Origin: Rhodobacteraceae bacterium WFHF2C18 | GTDB taxonomy: Bacteria > Pseudomonadota > Alphaproteobacteria > Rhodobacterales > Rhodobacteraceae | Length of the DNA stretch: 64,000 nucleotides | Assembly (NCBI GenBank): GCA_002166865.1 | Contig: NHTQ01000005.1 | Location: 186,001 to 250,000 of the forward strand | Direction of reading: 5' to 3' | In this document: positions 52,177-60,066 of the stretch, piece by piece | Layout of the letters: each line of letters opens with the position of its first letter | Numbering within the stretch: the stretch's first letter is position 1 | Program-made: the position numbers and the translations under genes | The notes under the pieces: model-generated | Databases searched by the model: none | The model's input: the letters and a program-made list of their open reading frames with translations, nothing else | Told to the model about the DNA's origin: nothing

Positions 52177-53121
52177 TCATTCCTCCATCGATTGCCGCAG
52201 GTAGCGGGCGCAGCCCAGCAGGGCGGCGCTGTCGTCCGCGATGCGGAAGAGGGGGATGTCCTCGAGGATCGGCCGGTAGGGGCCCTTGGCGGTGAATGTC
52301 TCTTCGACCCCAAGGGGCATCAGGTGGGGCGCGACGGCGCGGGCCGTGCCGCCGATCAGGAAGATGCCCCCCATCGGCAGGTGGGCCAGCGCCAGATCGC
52401 CGGCGACCTGGCCCAGGAGGCGGGCGAAAAGGCGCAGCGCCTCGGTCGCCAGCGGGTCGGTGCCCGCGGCGTGGGCGGCGACCACCCGGGCGGAGCTGGC
52501 GGCGGTGCCGCCGAGCCAGCGGTGGATGCGCAGAAGGCCGGGCCCGGAGAGCGCGGCCTCCACCGGCTTGTGCGGGTGGCGCGCGGCCAGGTGCGCGACA
52601 AGCGCGTTCGCCTGCGCATCGCCGTGGGGCAGGCTGGCGTGGCCGGATTCGGCCGGCGGCACGAAGAGGCCCCCCGGCCGGCGGTGCACCACCGCCACGT
52701 TGAACCCCGTGCCCAGGCCGATGACGAGGCGGGTGGCCCCCGCGCCGGGTTCGGCGCCCTGCTTGAGGGTGGTGACGCCGTCGCCGCCGATGTCGTCCAG
52801 CGCGTAGCCCTGCGCCTGCAGGTCGTTGATCAGATGCACCGCGCCGGCGCCCGTGGCCGCGCGCAGCGCCGCGGCGTCGATGCGCCAGGGATGATTGGTA
52901 AGGTGTGCTGCCCCGTCGCGCACCGGCCCGGCGACGCCCGCGCAGATCGCCGACGGGCCGCCGGGCCGGTCGGCCAGGTAGCGGGCGATCATCTGCTCGA
53001 CGCCGGCGAAATCGGCGTTGGCAAGGCTCTGCGCCGTCCGGGGATGCAGCCCGCTCGCATCGGCCAGCCCGAGGCGGGTGTTGGTCCCGCCCACGTCCGC
53101 CAGGAGGAACCGCTCAGCCAT
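52177..53121 (-). CDS. glk: Glucokinase, ROK-independent bacterial Glk family
   Basis: The 314-residue enzyme phosphorylates glucose with ATP. It shows FLLADVGGTNTRLGLAD (phosphate 1), ICAGVAGPV, LTNHPWRIDAAAL, LINDLQAQGYAL with the catalytic aspartate, IGLGTGFNVAVV, and ESGHASLPHGD with a conserved glutamate. FLIGGTARAVAPHL precedes the C-terminal helix. Its start overlaps the stop of the HpaI-type aldolase gene by eight bases, so the two are coupled, which links hexose phosphorylation with an aldolase yielding pyruvate. Confidence 0.93.
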   Translation of the reverse strand: MAERFLLADVGGTNTRLGLADASGLHPRTAQSLANADFAGVEQMIARYLADRPGGPSAICAGVAGPVRDGAAHLTNHPWRIDAAALRAATGAGAVHLINDLQAQGYALDDIGGDGVTTLKQGAEPGAGATRLVIGLGTGFNVAVVHRRPGGLFVPPAESGHASLPHGDAQANALVAHLAARHPHKPVEAALSGPGLLRIHRWLGGTAASSARVVAAHAAGTDPLATEALRLFARLLGQVAGDLALAHLPMGGIFLIGGTARAVAPHLMPLGVEETFTAKGPYRPILEDIPLFRIADDSAALLGCARYLRQSMEE

Positions 53122-53884
53122 CGCGCCACTGGCGCATCGCGGCCCGCGCCGCCCGGGCCAGCATGACGACATCGATCCCCACGGCCAGGAACTGCGCCCC
53201 CCAGTCGCGGTAGCTGCGCGCCGTGTCGGGATCGGTGGCAAGGATCCCGGGGGCCTTGTCCGAGGCCGCGATGCGGCCGAGCGCATCGCGGATCGCCGCC
53301 TGCACGGGTGGGGCCGCGCTGTTGCCGAGGTGGCCCATGTCGGCCGCCAGGTCCGAAGGCCCGATGAAGACGCCGTCGACCCCTTCGACGCCGAGGATCT
53401 CGTCCAGGGCGGCGAGGCCCGCGCGGGTTTCCACCTGCACCAGCAGGCAGACCTGGGCATTGGCCGTTTCCGTGTAGTCGGCGATATCGGAGAAACGCGA
53501 GGCGCGCGCCAGCGCGGCCCCCGAGCCGCGGATGCCCTGGGGCGGATAGCGCATGGCGCGCACCAGATCACGCGCCTGCGCCGCGCTTTCCACCAGGGGG
53601 ATCAGCAAGGTCTGGGCCCCGGCGTCGAGCACCTGCTTGATCAGCCATGTCTCGCCCATGGGCAGACGTACCACCGGCTGGCTTTGGCGGCCTTCGAGCA
53701 CCTGGAGTTGCGCCATGACGGTGCGCAGGTCGTTGGGGGCGTGCTCGCCGTCGATGACCAGCCAGTCGAAGCGGGCGGTGGAAAGCACCTCGGTCGCGTA
53801 AGGATCCGCGAAGCCCGCCCAGCACCCGTAGAGGACCTGCCCCGAGGCGAGGGCGGACTTGAAGCGGTTTTCGGGCGCGGGCAT
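53114..53884 (-). CDS. HpcH/HpaI-type class II 2-oxo acid aldolase
   Basis: The 256-residue TIM-barrel aldolase shows FDWLVIDGEHAPNDLRT with the catalytic histidine, LLVQVETRAGLAALDEI with a metal-binding glutamate, and GVFIGPSDLAADMGHLG with the metal-binding aspartate. Family members cleave 4-hydroxy-2-oxo acids such as 4-hydroxy-2-oxoheptanedioate into pyruvate and an aldehyde and are promiscuous. The presence of glk rather than a homoprotocatechuate pathway makes a sugar-acid substrate possible. The tandem hairpin array begins 50 bases upstream of its start. Confidence 0.9.
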   Translation of the reverse strand: MPAPENRFKSALASGQVLYGCWAGFADPYATEVLSTARFDWLVIDGEHAPNDLRTVMAQLQVLEGRQSQPVVRLPMGETWLIKQVLDAGAQTLLIPLVESAAQARDLVRAMRYPPQGIRGSGAALARASRFSDIADYTETANAQVCLLVQVETRAGLAALDEILGVEGVDGVFIGPSDLAADMGHLGNSAAPPVQAAIRDALGRIAASDKAPGILATDPDTARSYRDWGAQFLAVGIDVVMLARAARAAMRQWRDG

Positions 53885-53933
53885 CGGCGGGTCTCCTGTG
53901 GGGTGGCGCGGTCAGGATAGACGGATGCGGGCC

Positions 53934-54119
53934 GTGGCGCGAGGCCCCGGATCAAGTCCGGGGCGGGTTGGCGGATCGCGAGGTGGTGCGAGGCCCCGGA
54001 TCAAGTCCGGGGCGGGTTGGCGGATCGCGTGTGGCGCGAGGCCCCGGATCAAGTCCGGGGCGGGTTGGCGAATCGTGGGGTGGCGCGAGGCCCCGGATCA
54101 AGTCCGGGGCGGGCCGGGG
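53934..54119. repeat. Fourfold tandem GGCCCCGGA hairpin array
   Basis: Four nearly identical units of 48-49 bases, with GAGGCCCC cores at 53941, 53990, 54038 and 54087. Each contains the hairpin CCCCGGA-TCAAG-TCCGGGG followed by CGGG. The array fills the gap between the DUF2783 stop (54137) and the aldolase start (53884) and should block or process transcripts between the two units. Single copies occur at 29981-30042 and 42980-43001. Confidence 0.9.
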
Positions 54120-54136
54120 GCCGGTGCCCGGGCGGG

Positions 54137-54340
54137 TCAGCCTTCCGGGAGGGCCTCCCGCGCGGTGCGCAGCGCCTGGCGCAGGACGTCGCGGTCGCCG
54201 ATGTGGTTGGCCAGCACCAGGATCAGCCGGGCGTTCAGCCGGGCGCTGTCCGCCTCGCTCAATCCCTCGTGGGCCGCGAGCAGGTCGGCGTAGGTGTCGT
54301 CGGGGGCGGCGAGGTTGGGGGCAAGGGTGAGGTCGGTCAT
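54137..54340 (-). CDS. DUF2783 small protein coupled to a flavin monooxygenase
   Basis: A 67-residue helical protein, MTDLTLAPNLAAPDDTYADL with the block LSEADSARLNARLILVLANH and GDRDVLRQALRTAR, which is the DUF2783 pattern. This family is commonly encoded directly behind FAD monooxygenases of aromatic pathways, as here, where it overlaps the monooxygenase stop by four bases. A helper or regulatory subunit is plausible but unproven. Confidence 0.85.
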   Translation of the reverse strand: MTDLTLAPNLAAPDDTYADLLAAHEGLSEADSARLNARLILVLANHIGDRDVLRQALRTAREALPEG

Positions 54341-55938
54341 GTCGTCTCCTGTCCGGTGGCGCGGGTCACGGCGGCCTGGACGGTGGCGGCATCGGCGGCG
54401 GGCCACCGCGCCGCGACGTGCTGATCGGGGCGGATGAGGTAGAGCGCCCCGGCCGCTTGGCCCAGGTAGCGGTCGCGCAGGTCCTCGGTGATGTCCTCGC
54501 GGCCCAGGGCAAGCGGCGTCACCCCCGCCACCTCGGGCGCGGTGGTGCCGAGGGCCAGCAGCGTGAACGCCTCGCCCAGCTGGTCGAGCAGGTAGCCCCG
54601 GCCGAGCGGCGCGTCGGGACAGGGGCTGCCGGGGCGGCTGCGCTGCGGCCCGCCGGGCAGCGCATCGGGGGTGTTGAGCGGCGAGCCGTCATGCACGCAG
54701 GGGACCGAGAGCCGCCCCGAGTTGACCAGCGGGCGCGCGAAGGCGTGGTTTTCGGAAAGATCCAGCACGGCGTCGCGGAACATCCGGCTGACCCTGGATT
54801 TCGGCGTGATGAAGTCGGTGGAGCGGGTGGAATTGAGGATGTTCTCGTCGGCGGCCTGGATGCGTTCGGCATCGTAGCTGTCCAGCAGGCTTTCCGGCGC
54901 GGTGCCCGCGATCACGCGGGCGAGTTTCCAGCACAGGTTGTCGGTGTCCTGGAAGCCCGAGTTGGCGCCGCGCGCGCCGAAGGGGCTGACCTGGTGGGCG
55001 GCATCGCCGGCAAAGATCACCCGGCCGTGGCGGAACTTCTCCATCCGCCGGCACTGGAAAGTATAGATCGAGATCCATTCGAGGTCGAAATCCACGTCCT
55101 CGCCCAGCATGGCCTTGAGGCGGGGCACGACGTTCTCGGGCTTTTTCTCTTCTTCCTTGTCGATGTCCCAGCCCAGTTGCAGGTCGATCCGCCAGACGCC
55201 GTCGGGCTGCTTGTGCAGGAGCGCCGACTGCCCCGGGTTGAAGGGCGGGTCGAACCAGAACCAGCGCTCGGTGGGGAAATCGGCCTGCATGATCACGTCG
55301 GCGATCAGGAAGTTGTCCTCGAACACCCGGCCGGTGAAGCCCTGGCCCAGCATGTCGCGGCACGGGGAGCCGGCGCCGTCGGCGGCGATCAGCCAGTCCG
55401 CCTCGAGCCGGTAGGGGCCGTCGGGCGTGTCCACCGAGAGGGCGACGTGATCGTCCTGCGCGGCCAGCGCGGTGACGCGGTTGCGCCCGCGCAGCGTGAT
55501 CGGCGCCCCCTCGTCCTGCAGGTCGCGGACGCGTTTTACCATGTCATGTTCCAGGTGGTACTGCTGCAGGTTGATGAAGGCGGGGCGGCGGTGGCCCTGC
55601 TCGGGCAGGAGGTTGAACTCGTACACCTTGCGGTCGCCGAAGAACACCTTGCCCAGGTTCCATTGCACGCCCTTGTCCACCAGCGGATCGCCCACGCCAA
55701 GCCGGTCGGCGATCTCCAGCGTGCGTTTGGCGAAGCAGATCGCGCGGGAGCCGTGCGAGACCTTGTCGTTCTCGTCCAGCACCACGACGGGCACGCCTTT
55801 CCGGCCCAGGTCGATCGCGGCGGCCAGGCCGACGGGGCCTGCGCCGATGACCACGACCGGGTGGCGCACGGGGCTGTCGGCCTGCTGATCGGCGCTGGGT
55901 TCGTAGGGATAGAGCGGGGTTTCGAAGATGCGGGTCAT
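54337..55938 (-). CDS. FAD-dependent aromatic monooxygenase, MhpA/PheA-like
   Basis: The 533-residue flavoprotein has the dinucleotide site VVVIGAGPVGLAAAIDLGRK near residue 28, the DG motif LIAADGAGSPCRDML, the GD motif VIFAGDAAHQVSPFGARGAN and a C-terminal thioredoxin-like domain. It is in the group of MhpA, phenol and 3-hydroxyphenylacetate hydroxylases, which use NAD(P)H and oxygen to hydroxylate a phenolic ring. In this neighbourhood, with hmgA and fahA 3-6 kb upstream, a role in making homogentisate or a related ring substrate is the best guess. It is transcribed with the DUF2783 gene. Confidence 0.87.
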   Translation of the reverse strand: MTRIFETPLYPYEPSADQQADSPVRHPVVVIGAGPVGLAAAIDLGRKGVPVVVLDENDKVSHGSRAICFAKRTLEIADRLGVGDPLVDKGVQWNLGKVFFGDRKVYEFNLLPEQGHRRPAFINLQQYHLEHDMVKRVRDLQDEGAPITLRGRNRVTALAAQDDHVALSVDTPDGPYRLEADWLIAADGAGSPCRDMLGQGFTGRVFEDNFLIADVIMQADFPTERWFWFDPPFNPGQSALLHKQPDGVWRIDLQLGWDIDKEEEKKPENVVPRLKAMLGEDVDFDLEWISIYTFQCRRMEKFRHGRVIFAGDAAHQVSPFGARGANSGFQDTDNLCWKLARVIAGTAPESLLDSYDAERIQAADENILNSTRSTDFITPKSRVSRMFRDAVLDLSENHAFARPLVNSGRLSVPCVHDGSPLNTPDALPGGPQRSRPGSPCPDAPLGRGYLLDQLGEAFTLLALGTTAPEVAGVTPLALGREDITEDLRDRYLGQAAGALYLIRPDQHVAARWPAADAATVQAAVTRATGQETT

Positions 55939-56019
55939 GCGGCGGCCTTGGTTGCGTGGCGCGGAACCTCCGTGCCCGTCGCGGCGTTTGCCGGGAAACG
56001 GGACCACATAGGAGGACTC

Positions 56020-56586
56020 ATGGTGAACACGGAGTACGAGAAGGCGTATGTGAGACTGGCGTCGGATCTTGACTGGAAATGGCTGATGGCGCTGGGGATC
56101 ATCATGCTGATCGGCGGCGTGATCGCGCTCTTCAATCCCTTTGCCGCCTCGCTGGCGGTGGAGTTCATCGCCGGGGCGGTCTTCCTGATCGCGGGGGCGG
56201 TGCAGTTGTGGCTGGCCTTCACGGCCAGCAGCCAGGACACCGGCGACCGTTGGCTGAGCGGGATCCTGGGCGCGGCGCTGATCCTGCTGGCGGTTGCGCT
56301 GATCGCGAACCCGCTGGCCGGGTTGGTGACGCCGACCCTGCTGGTCGCGGTGCTGTTCGGCGTGATGGGCATCCTGCGGATCGCGCTGGCCTTCCGGGCC
56401 CGCCCGCGCGAGGGCTGGGGCTGGATCCTGGCCTCGGGCATCCTGTCGCTGATCCTGGCGGCGGTGATCCTTGTCGGGTTGCCGGGGGCGGCCATGGGCA
56501 TCCTGGGCATCCTGCTGGGGATCGACCTGGTGATGTCCGGCGCCGTGTCGCTGGCCCTGGCCTGGCGCGCCCGCAGCGACGGCTGA
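56020..56586 (+). CDS. HdeD/DUF308 family membrane protein
   Basis: The 188-residue protein has six hydrophobic segments in pairs, starting WLMALGIIMLIGGVIALFNP and ending GAAMGILGILLGIDLVMSGA, the DUF308 (HdeD) pattern. E. coli HdeD is linked to acid resistance; the function here is unknown. AGGAGG directly before the ATG at 56020 fixes the start; a long in-frame extension upstream is antisense to the monooxygenase and not coding. It is the only rightward gene between the monooxygenase and the MBL gene. Confidence 0.87.
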   Translation: MVNTEYEKAYVRLASDLDWKWLMALGIIMLIGGVIALFNPFAASLAVEFIAGAVFLIAGAVQLWLAFTASSQDTGDRWLSGILGAALILLAVALIANPLAGLVTPTLLVAVLFGVMGILRIALAFRARPREGWGWILASGILSLILAAVILVGLPGAAMGILGILLGIDLVMSGAVSLALAWRARSDG

Positions 56587-56656
56587 GGCATGCCGCGGCG
56601 GCCCGCCGCGCGGCCCGCGCGGCGGGGAACCGGGCCCGGCAGGATGGCCGGCGCGC

Positions 56657-57607
56657 TCATCCCTGCAGGGCCTCCCAAAGGTCCATGTCACGCTCCGCCG
56701 TCCAGATGCGGGGCGTGTCGATTCCGCGGGCCTCGTCATAGGCGCGGGCGACGTTGAAGGGCAGGCAATGCTCGTAGATCGCGTAGTCCGCGAACTTGGG
56801 GTCGCATTCCGCGCGCACGGCATCCCACGCTTCCTTCAGCGTGCCGCCGCGCGCGGCGACCCTGGCCGCCGGGCGGTAGGTGCTTTCCACGAAATCGCGG
56901 GTGTTCTCGATCGCGGCATTGACCATCTCGCGACCGACAAGCGCATCGCCGCGGCCCGGCGCGATGGCATCCACGTCGAACCACTTGATCTCGTCCAGGG
57001 TATCGCCCCAGTCCGAGAAATGCCCGTCGCCGCAGTAGCAGGCCGAGTGGTATTCCACGATGTCGCCGGTGAACATCACGTTCTCGTCCGGCACGTGGAT
57101 CACGATGTCGCCGGCGGTATGCGCGCGGCCCAGGTGCATCAGATCCACCCGGCGGTTGCCGAGGTAGACGCTCATGGAATCGCTGAAGGTGGTGTTCGGC
57201 CAGGTCAGGCCCGGGATGCTTTCGTGGCCTTCGAAGAGGCGCGGGAAGCGCTGGAATTCGCTATCCCAGTCCTCTTTCCCGCGCTCGACGACCATCGCGC
57301 GGGCGGGATCGGACATCAGGATCTGCTGCGCGCCGTAGGCGCTGGCCCCCAGGACGCGCACGGCGTGGTAGTGGGTGAGGGCCAGGTGGGTGATCGGCTT
57401 GTCGGTGACCGAGCGGACGCATTCGATCACCTTGTTGGCCAGCCGGGGCGTGGCCTGGGCCTCGACCACCATCACGGAATCATCGCCGATGATGACGCCG
57501 GAGTTCGGGTCGCCCTCGGCGGTGAAGGCATAGAGGCCGCGGCCGACTTCGGTGAAGCTGATGGTCTTTTCGGTGGTATCTCCCTGGGAGGCGAAAGCCT
57601 TGGCCAT
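56657..57607 (-). CDS. MBL-fold protein with altered HxHxDH motif
   Basis: The 316-residue protein has a metallo-beta-lactamase fold, but the usual HxHxDH is LTHYHAVRVLGA: the Asp-His pair is replaced by Arg-Val. Other metal positions look kept (HLGRAHTAGDIVIHVP, VMFTGDIVEYHSACYCGDGH). I know close relatives in alphaproteobacteria with the same HYHAVRV, so the change is a family trait. It may bind a single metal or use a different chemistry. It is in the same direction as the aromatic block and probably belongs to it. The ATG at 57607 follows family length. Confidence 0.85.
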   Translation of the reverse strand: MAKAFASQGDTTEKTISFTEVGRGLYAFTAEGDPNSGVIIGDDSVMVVEAQATPRLANKVIECVRSVTDKPITHLALTHYHAVRVLGASAYGAQQILMSDPARAMVVERGKEDWDSEFQRFPRLFEGHESIPGLTWPNTTFSDSMSVYLGNRRVDLMHLGRAHTAGDIVIHVPDENVMFTGDIVEYHSACYCGDGHFSDWGDTLDEIKWFDVDAIAPGRGDALVGREMVNAAIENTRDFVESTYRPAARVAARGGTLKEAWDAVRAECDPKFADYAIYEHCLPFNVARAYDEARGIDTPRIWTAERDMDLWEALQG

Positions 57608-57680
57608 GTCTGGGATCCTTTCTTCAATGGACAGGTTGCGGGGGCTGTGCTTGGCTGCCGGGATGATGCGGAGCCGGTAC

Positions 57681-58223
57681 ATGCCCTATGTTGTGACGGG
57701 CGGGATGCTTGTCATCACCGCGGCGGTCCTGCTGGCGCTGGGGCGCTCGCCCCTGTGCCCCTGCGGCTATGTCGATCTGTGGGGCACCATCGGCACCGAG
57801 GAGGCGAACCAGCAGATCCTGGACTGGTACGCGCCCAGCCATCTGCTGCACGGGATCCTGTTCTATGCCGCGCTGTGGCTGGCGGTGCCGTGGATGAGCG
57901 TGGGTTGGCGGCTGGTGATCGCCACGGCGGTGGAATGCGGTTGGGAGATCCTGGAAAACACCGACGCGATGATCCAGCGCTACCGCGAATCGACGGCCGC
58001 GGCCGATTACATGGGCGACAGCATCCTGAATTCCGCATCCGACATCGCGGCGATGTGGGTGGGTTTCGCCCTGGCCCGCGTCGTGCCGGTCTGGGTCAGC
58101 GTGGCGGTGGTGATCGGTTTCGAGGTGCTGACCGCGATCGTGATCCGTGACGGGCTGCTGCTGAACATCGTCATGCTGCTCTGGCCGATCGAGGCCATCC
58201 GGGAGTGGCAGACGGCGGGTTAG
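57681..58223 (+). CDS. DUF2585/UPF0314 membrane protein
   Basis: The 180-residue protein has four or five membrane segments, an early VLLALGRSPLCPCGYVDLWG, DWYAPSHLLHGILFYAALWL with two histidines, and ECGWEILENTDAMIQRYRES, the UPF0314 signature. GDSILNSASDIAAMWVG follows. The function is unknown. The ATG at 57681 has GGAG seven bases upstream; ATGs at 57663 and 57666 are alternatives. It ends two bases from the convergent fahA stop. Confidence 0.86.
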   Translation: MPYVVTGGMLVITAAVLLALGRSPLCPCGYVDLWGTIGTEEANQQILDWYAPSHLLHGILFYAALWLAVPWMSVGWRLVIATAVECGWEILENTDAMIQRYRESTAAADYMGDSILNSASDIAAMWVGFALARVVPVWVSVAVVIGFEVLTAIVIRDGLLLNIVMLLWPIEAIREWQTAG

Positions 58224-58225
58224 GC

Positions 58226-59197
58226 TCATGGCGCGACCTCCTGGTCGATCTCGCCGAAGAGCGCGTTGCCGGCGGGATCCTCCATCCAGATGCGCACGCG
58301 GTCGCCCGGGCGCAGGAAGGCGGTGCTGGGCGCGCCGCCCTGGATCGTTTCGACCATGCGCTGTTCGGCGATGCAGGAATAGCCGGCCCCGCCCTGATCG
58401 ACGGGTTTGCCCGGGCCGCCGTCGAGCTTGTTGGAAATGGTGCCCGAGCCGACGATGGTACCCGCCGGCAGCGGCCGGGTCTTCGCGGCATGCGCGATCA
58501 GCTGGCCGAAGTCGAAGGTCATGTCGATGCCCGCGTCGGCGCGGCCGAAGGGCCGGCCGTTGAGATCCACCCGCAGCACGCCGGAGAGCTTGCGCCCGTC
58601 CCAGCCCGGCAGGGCGTCGGGGGTGACGGCCAGGGGCGCGGCGGCGTTCGGCGGCTTGGACTGGACGAAACCGAAGCCCTTGGAGAGTTCATCGGGGATC
58701 AGGTGGCGCAGCGAAACGTCATTGAGCAGCATCACGAGGCGGATGGCCTGCGCGGCCTCGTCGGCGGTGGCGCCGCGCGGCACCGCGCCGGTGATGACGG
58801 CGACCTCGGCCTCGAAGTCTATGCCCCAGTCGAAGTCGCCGGTGATGGGCGCGGTAGCGGGCAGGATGGGATCGGAGACGCCTTGGTACATCAGCGGGTC
58901 GATCCAGAAGCGTTCGGGCATCTCGGCGCCGCGGGCCATGCGCACCAGTTCGACGTGGTTGACGTAGGCCGAGCCGTCGAGGAACTGGAAGGCCCGTGGC
59001 AGCGGGGCCAGCGCGCGCGCCGGATCGAAAGGTTCCGGCGCACCGGCCAGCGCCTCGAGCCCCTGGGGCACCGCGGCGGCGTCCAGCGCCTGTTGCAGGG
59101 TCATGTCGCCCACGCGGCGGCAGGTCGTCATGTCGTCCGACACGATGACCAGCCGCCCGTCGGGGCAGCCCTCGTGGGGCAGGGTGGCGAGTTTCAT
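58226..59197 (-). CDS. fahA: Fumarylacetoacetate hydrolase family protein
   Basis: The 323-residue enzyme is the last of the homogentisate unit. FYVxE-type metal-binding residues are found in GIDFEAEVAVITGAV, with RLVMLLNDVSLRHLIPDELS, GFGFVQSKPPNA and VGSGTISNKLDGGPG. It should split fumarylacetoacetate to fumarate and acetoacetate. Its start overlaps the MBL gene by ATGA. It is shorter than eukaryotic FAH and of the bacterial type. Confidence 0.9.
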   Translation of the reverse strand: MKLATLPHEGCPDGRLVIVSDDMTTCRRVGDMTLQQALDAAAVPQGLEALAGAPEPFDPARALAPLPRAFQFLDGSAYVNHVELVRMARGAEMPERFWIDPLMYQGVSDPILPATAPITGDFDWGIDFEAEVAVITGAVPRGATADEAAQAIRLVMLLNDVSLRHLIPDELSKGFGFVQSKPPNAAAPLAVTPDALPGWDGRKLSGVLRVDLNGRPFGRADAGIDMTFDFGQLIAHAAKTRPLPAGTIVGSGTISNKLDGGPGKPVDQGGAGYSCIAEQRMVETIQGGAPSTAFLRPGDRVRIWMEDPAGNALFGEIDQEVAP

Positions 59198-60066
59198 GCG
59201 GCCTCTCCTTCGAGCGCGATGGTGAGCCCGTCTTCGCCGATGTGCAGCGGGCCGGCGAAATGCGGCGCAACGGCGGCCTGCCAGTCGGCGCGGGTCATGC
59301 CCGCGTCGTTGTCGGGGATGAGGTGGTGGAGCGCAAGCGATTTGACCCCGGCCTGCGCGGCGATCCGCGCGGCTTCGGCGGCCGGGGTGTGGCTGCGCAG
59401 GATGTGCTGCTGCAGGCGGTCGTCGGGGTATCCCATACGCGCCACGATGGTGCGCACGCCCGCGGGCAGCATCGCCTCGTGCACCAGGAGGTCCGCGTTG
59501 CTGGCGAAGGCGGCCATGCCCGGCATCGGGGCGGTGTCGCCCGACAGGACCACGGCGTGATCGCGGGTGGCCAGCCGCAGGGCATAGCTGTCGGTGACGG
59601 GCGGGTGGTCGTTGCGCAGGGCGGTCACGCTCACCGGGCCGATGTGCAGCGTGGTGGTGTCGTCGAGGACCTGCAGGGCGGCCAGCGGTGCGGGATCGGG
59701 CCGGCCCTCGTCGGCGATCCGCGTGTCGATGTCATGGGCCATCGAGGCCAGGAAGGCCTCCCAGTAGGTATCCAGCCCGGCCGGGCCGTGCACGGGCACC
59801 GGCCGCTTGAGCCCGGCGGTCCAGGCAGTGTGGAGAAGGGGCCCGAGTTCCAGGTAGTGGTCGGAATGCAGGTGGGTGACGAGGATCGCGTCGATCTCTG
59901 TCAGGGCCACGCCCGCACGCACAAGGCCCGCCGTGCAGCCCAGCCCGGCATCGACGAGGATCGTCTGCCCGGCCAGCCGCACAAGCGTGGAGGACGGCAT
60001 CGAGGAGCCCGGCCGAATGGCCGGGCCGCCCTTCACCCCCAGCAGGGTGACGGAATTGTCGTTCAT
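59194..60066 (-). CDS. MBL-fold hydrolase in the homogentisate operon
   Basis: The 290-residue protein has an intact [17 protein letters not shown] (HxHxDH), the aspartate in [14 protein letters not shown], and [11 protein letters not shown] near the end, like RNase Z/arylsulfatase-type MBL hydrolases. It lies between hmgA and fahA with four-base overlaps on both sides, the place where a maleylacetoacetate isomerase gene is often found. A hydrolytic step on a ring-cleavage product or lactone is possible; isomerase activity is not expected from this fold. Confidence 0.88.
   Translation of the reverse strand: MNDNSVTLLGVKGGPAIRPGSSMPSSTLVRLAGQTILVDAGLGCTAGLVRAGVALTEIDAILVTHLHSDHYLELGPLLHTAWTAGLKRPVPVHGPAGLDTYWEAFLASMAHDIDTRIADEGRPDPAPLAALQVLDDTTTLHIGPVSVTALRNDHPPVTDSYALRLATRDHAVVLSGDTAPMPGMAAFASNADLLVHEAMLPAGVRTIVARMGYPDDRLQQHILRSHTPAAEAARIAAQAGVKSLALHHLIPDNDAGMTRADWQAAVAPHFAGPLHIGEDGLTIALEGEAA

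Noticed and set aside
50021..52180. Extension of the inner accessory gene through parE in another frame (902 codons)
   Set aside because: The part above 50020 overlaps parE out of frame and shows biased Arg/Gly composition; only the 182 codons after the TTG are AT-rich and protein-like.
53934..54119. CRISPR array
   Set aside because: Units are nearly identical over their whole length with an internal palindrome and no unique spacers; no cas genes are near.
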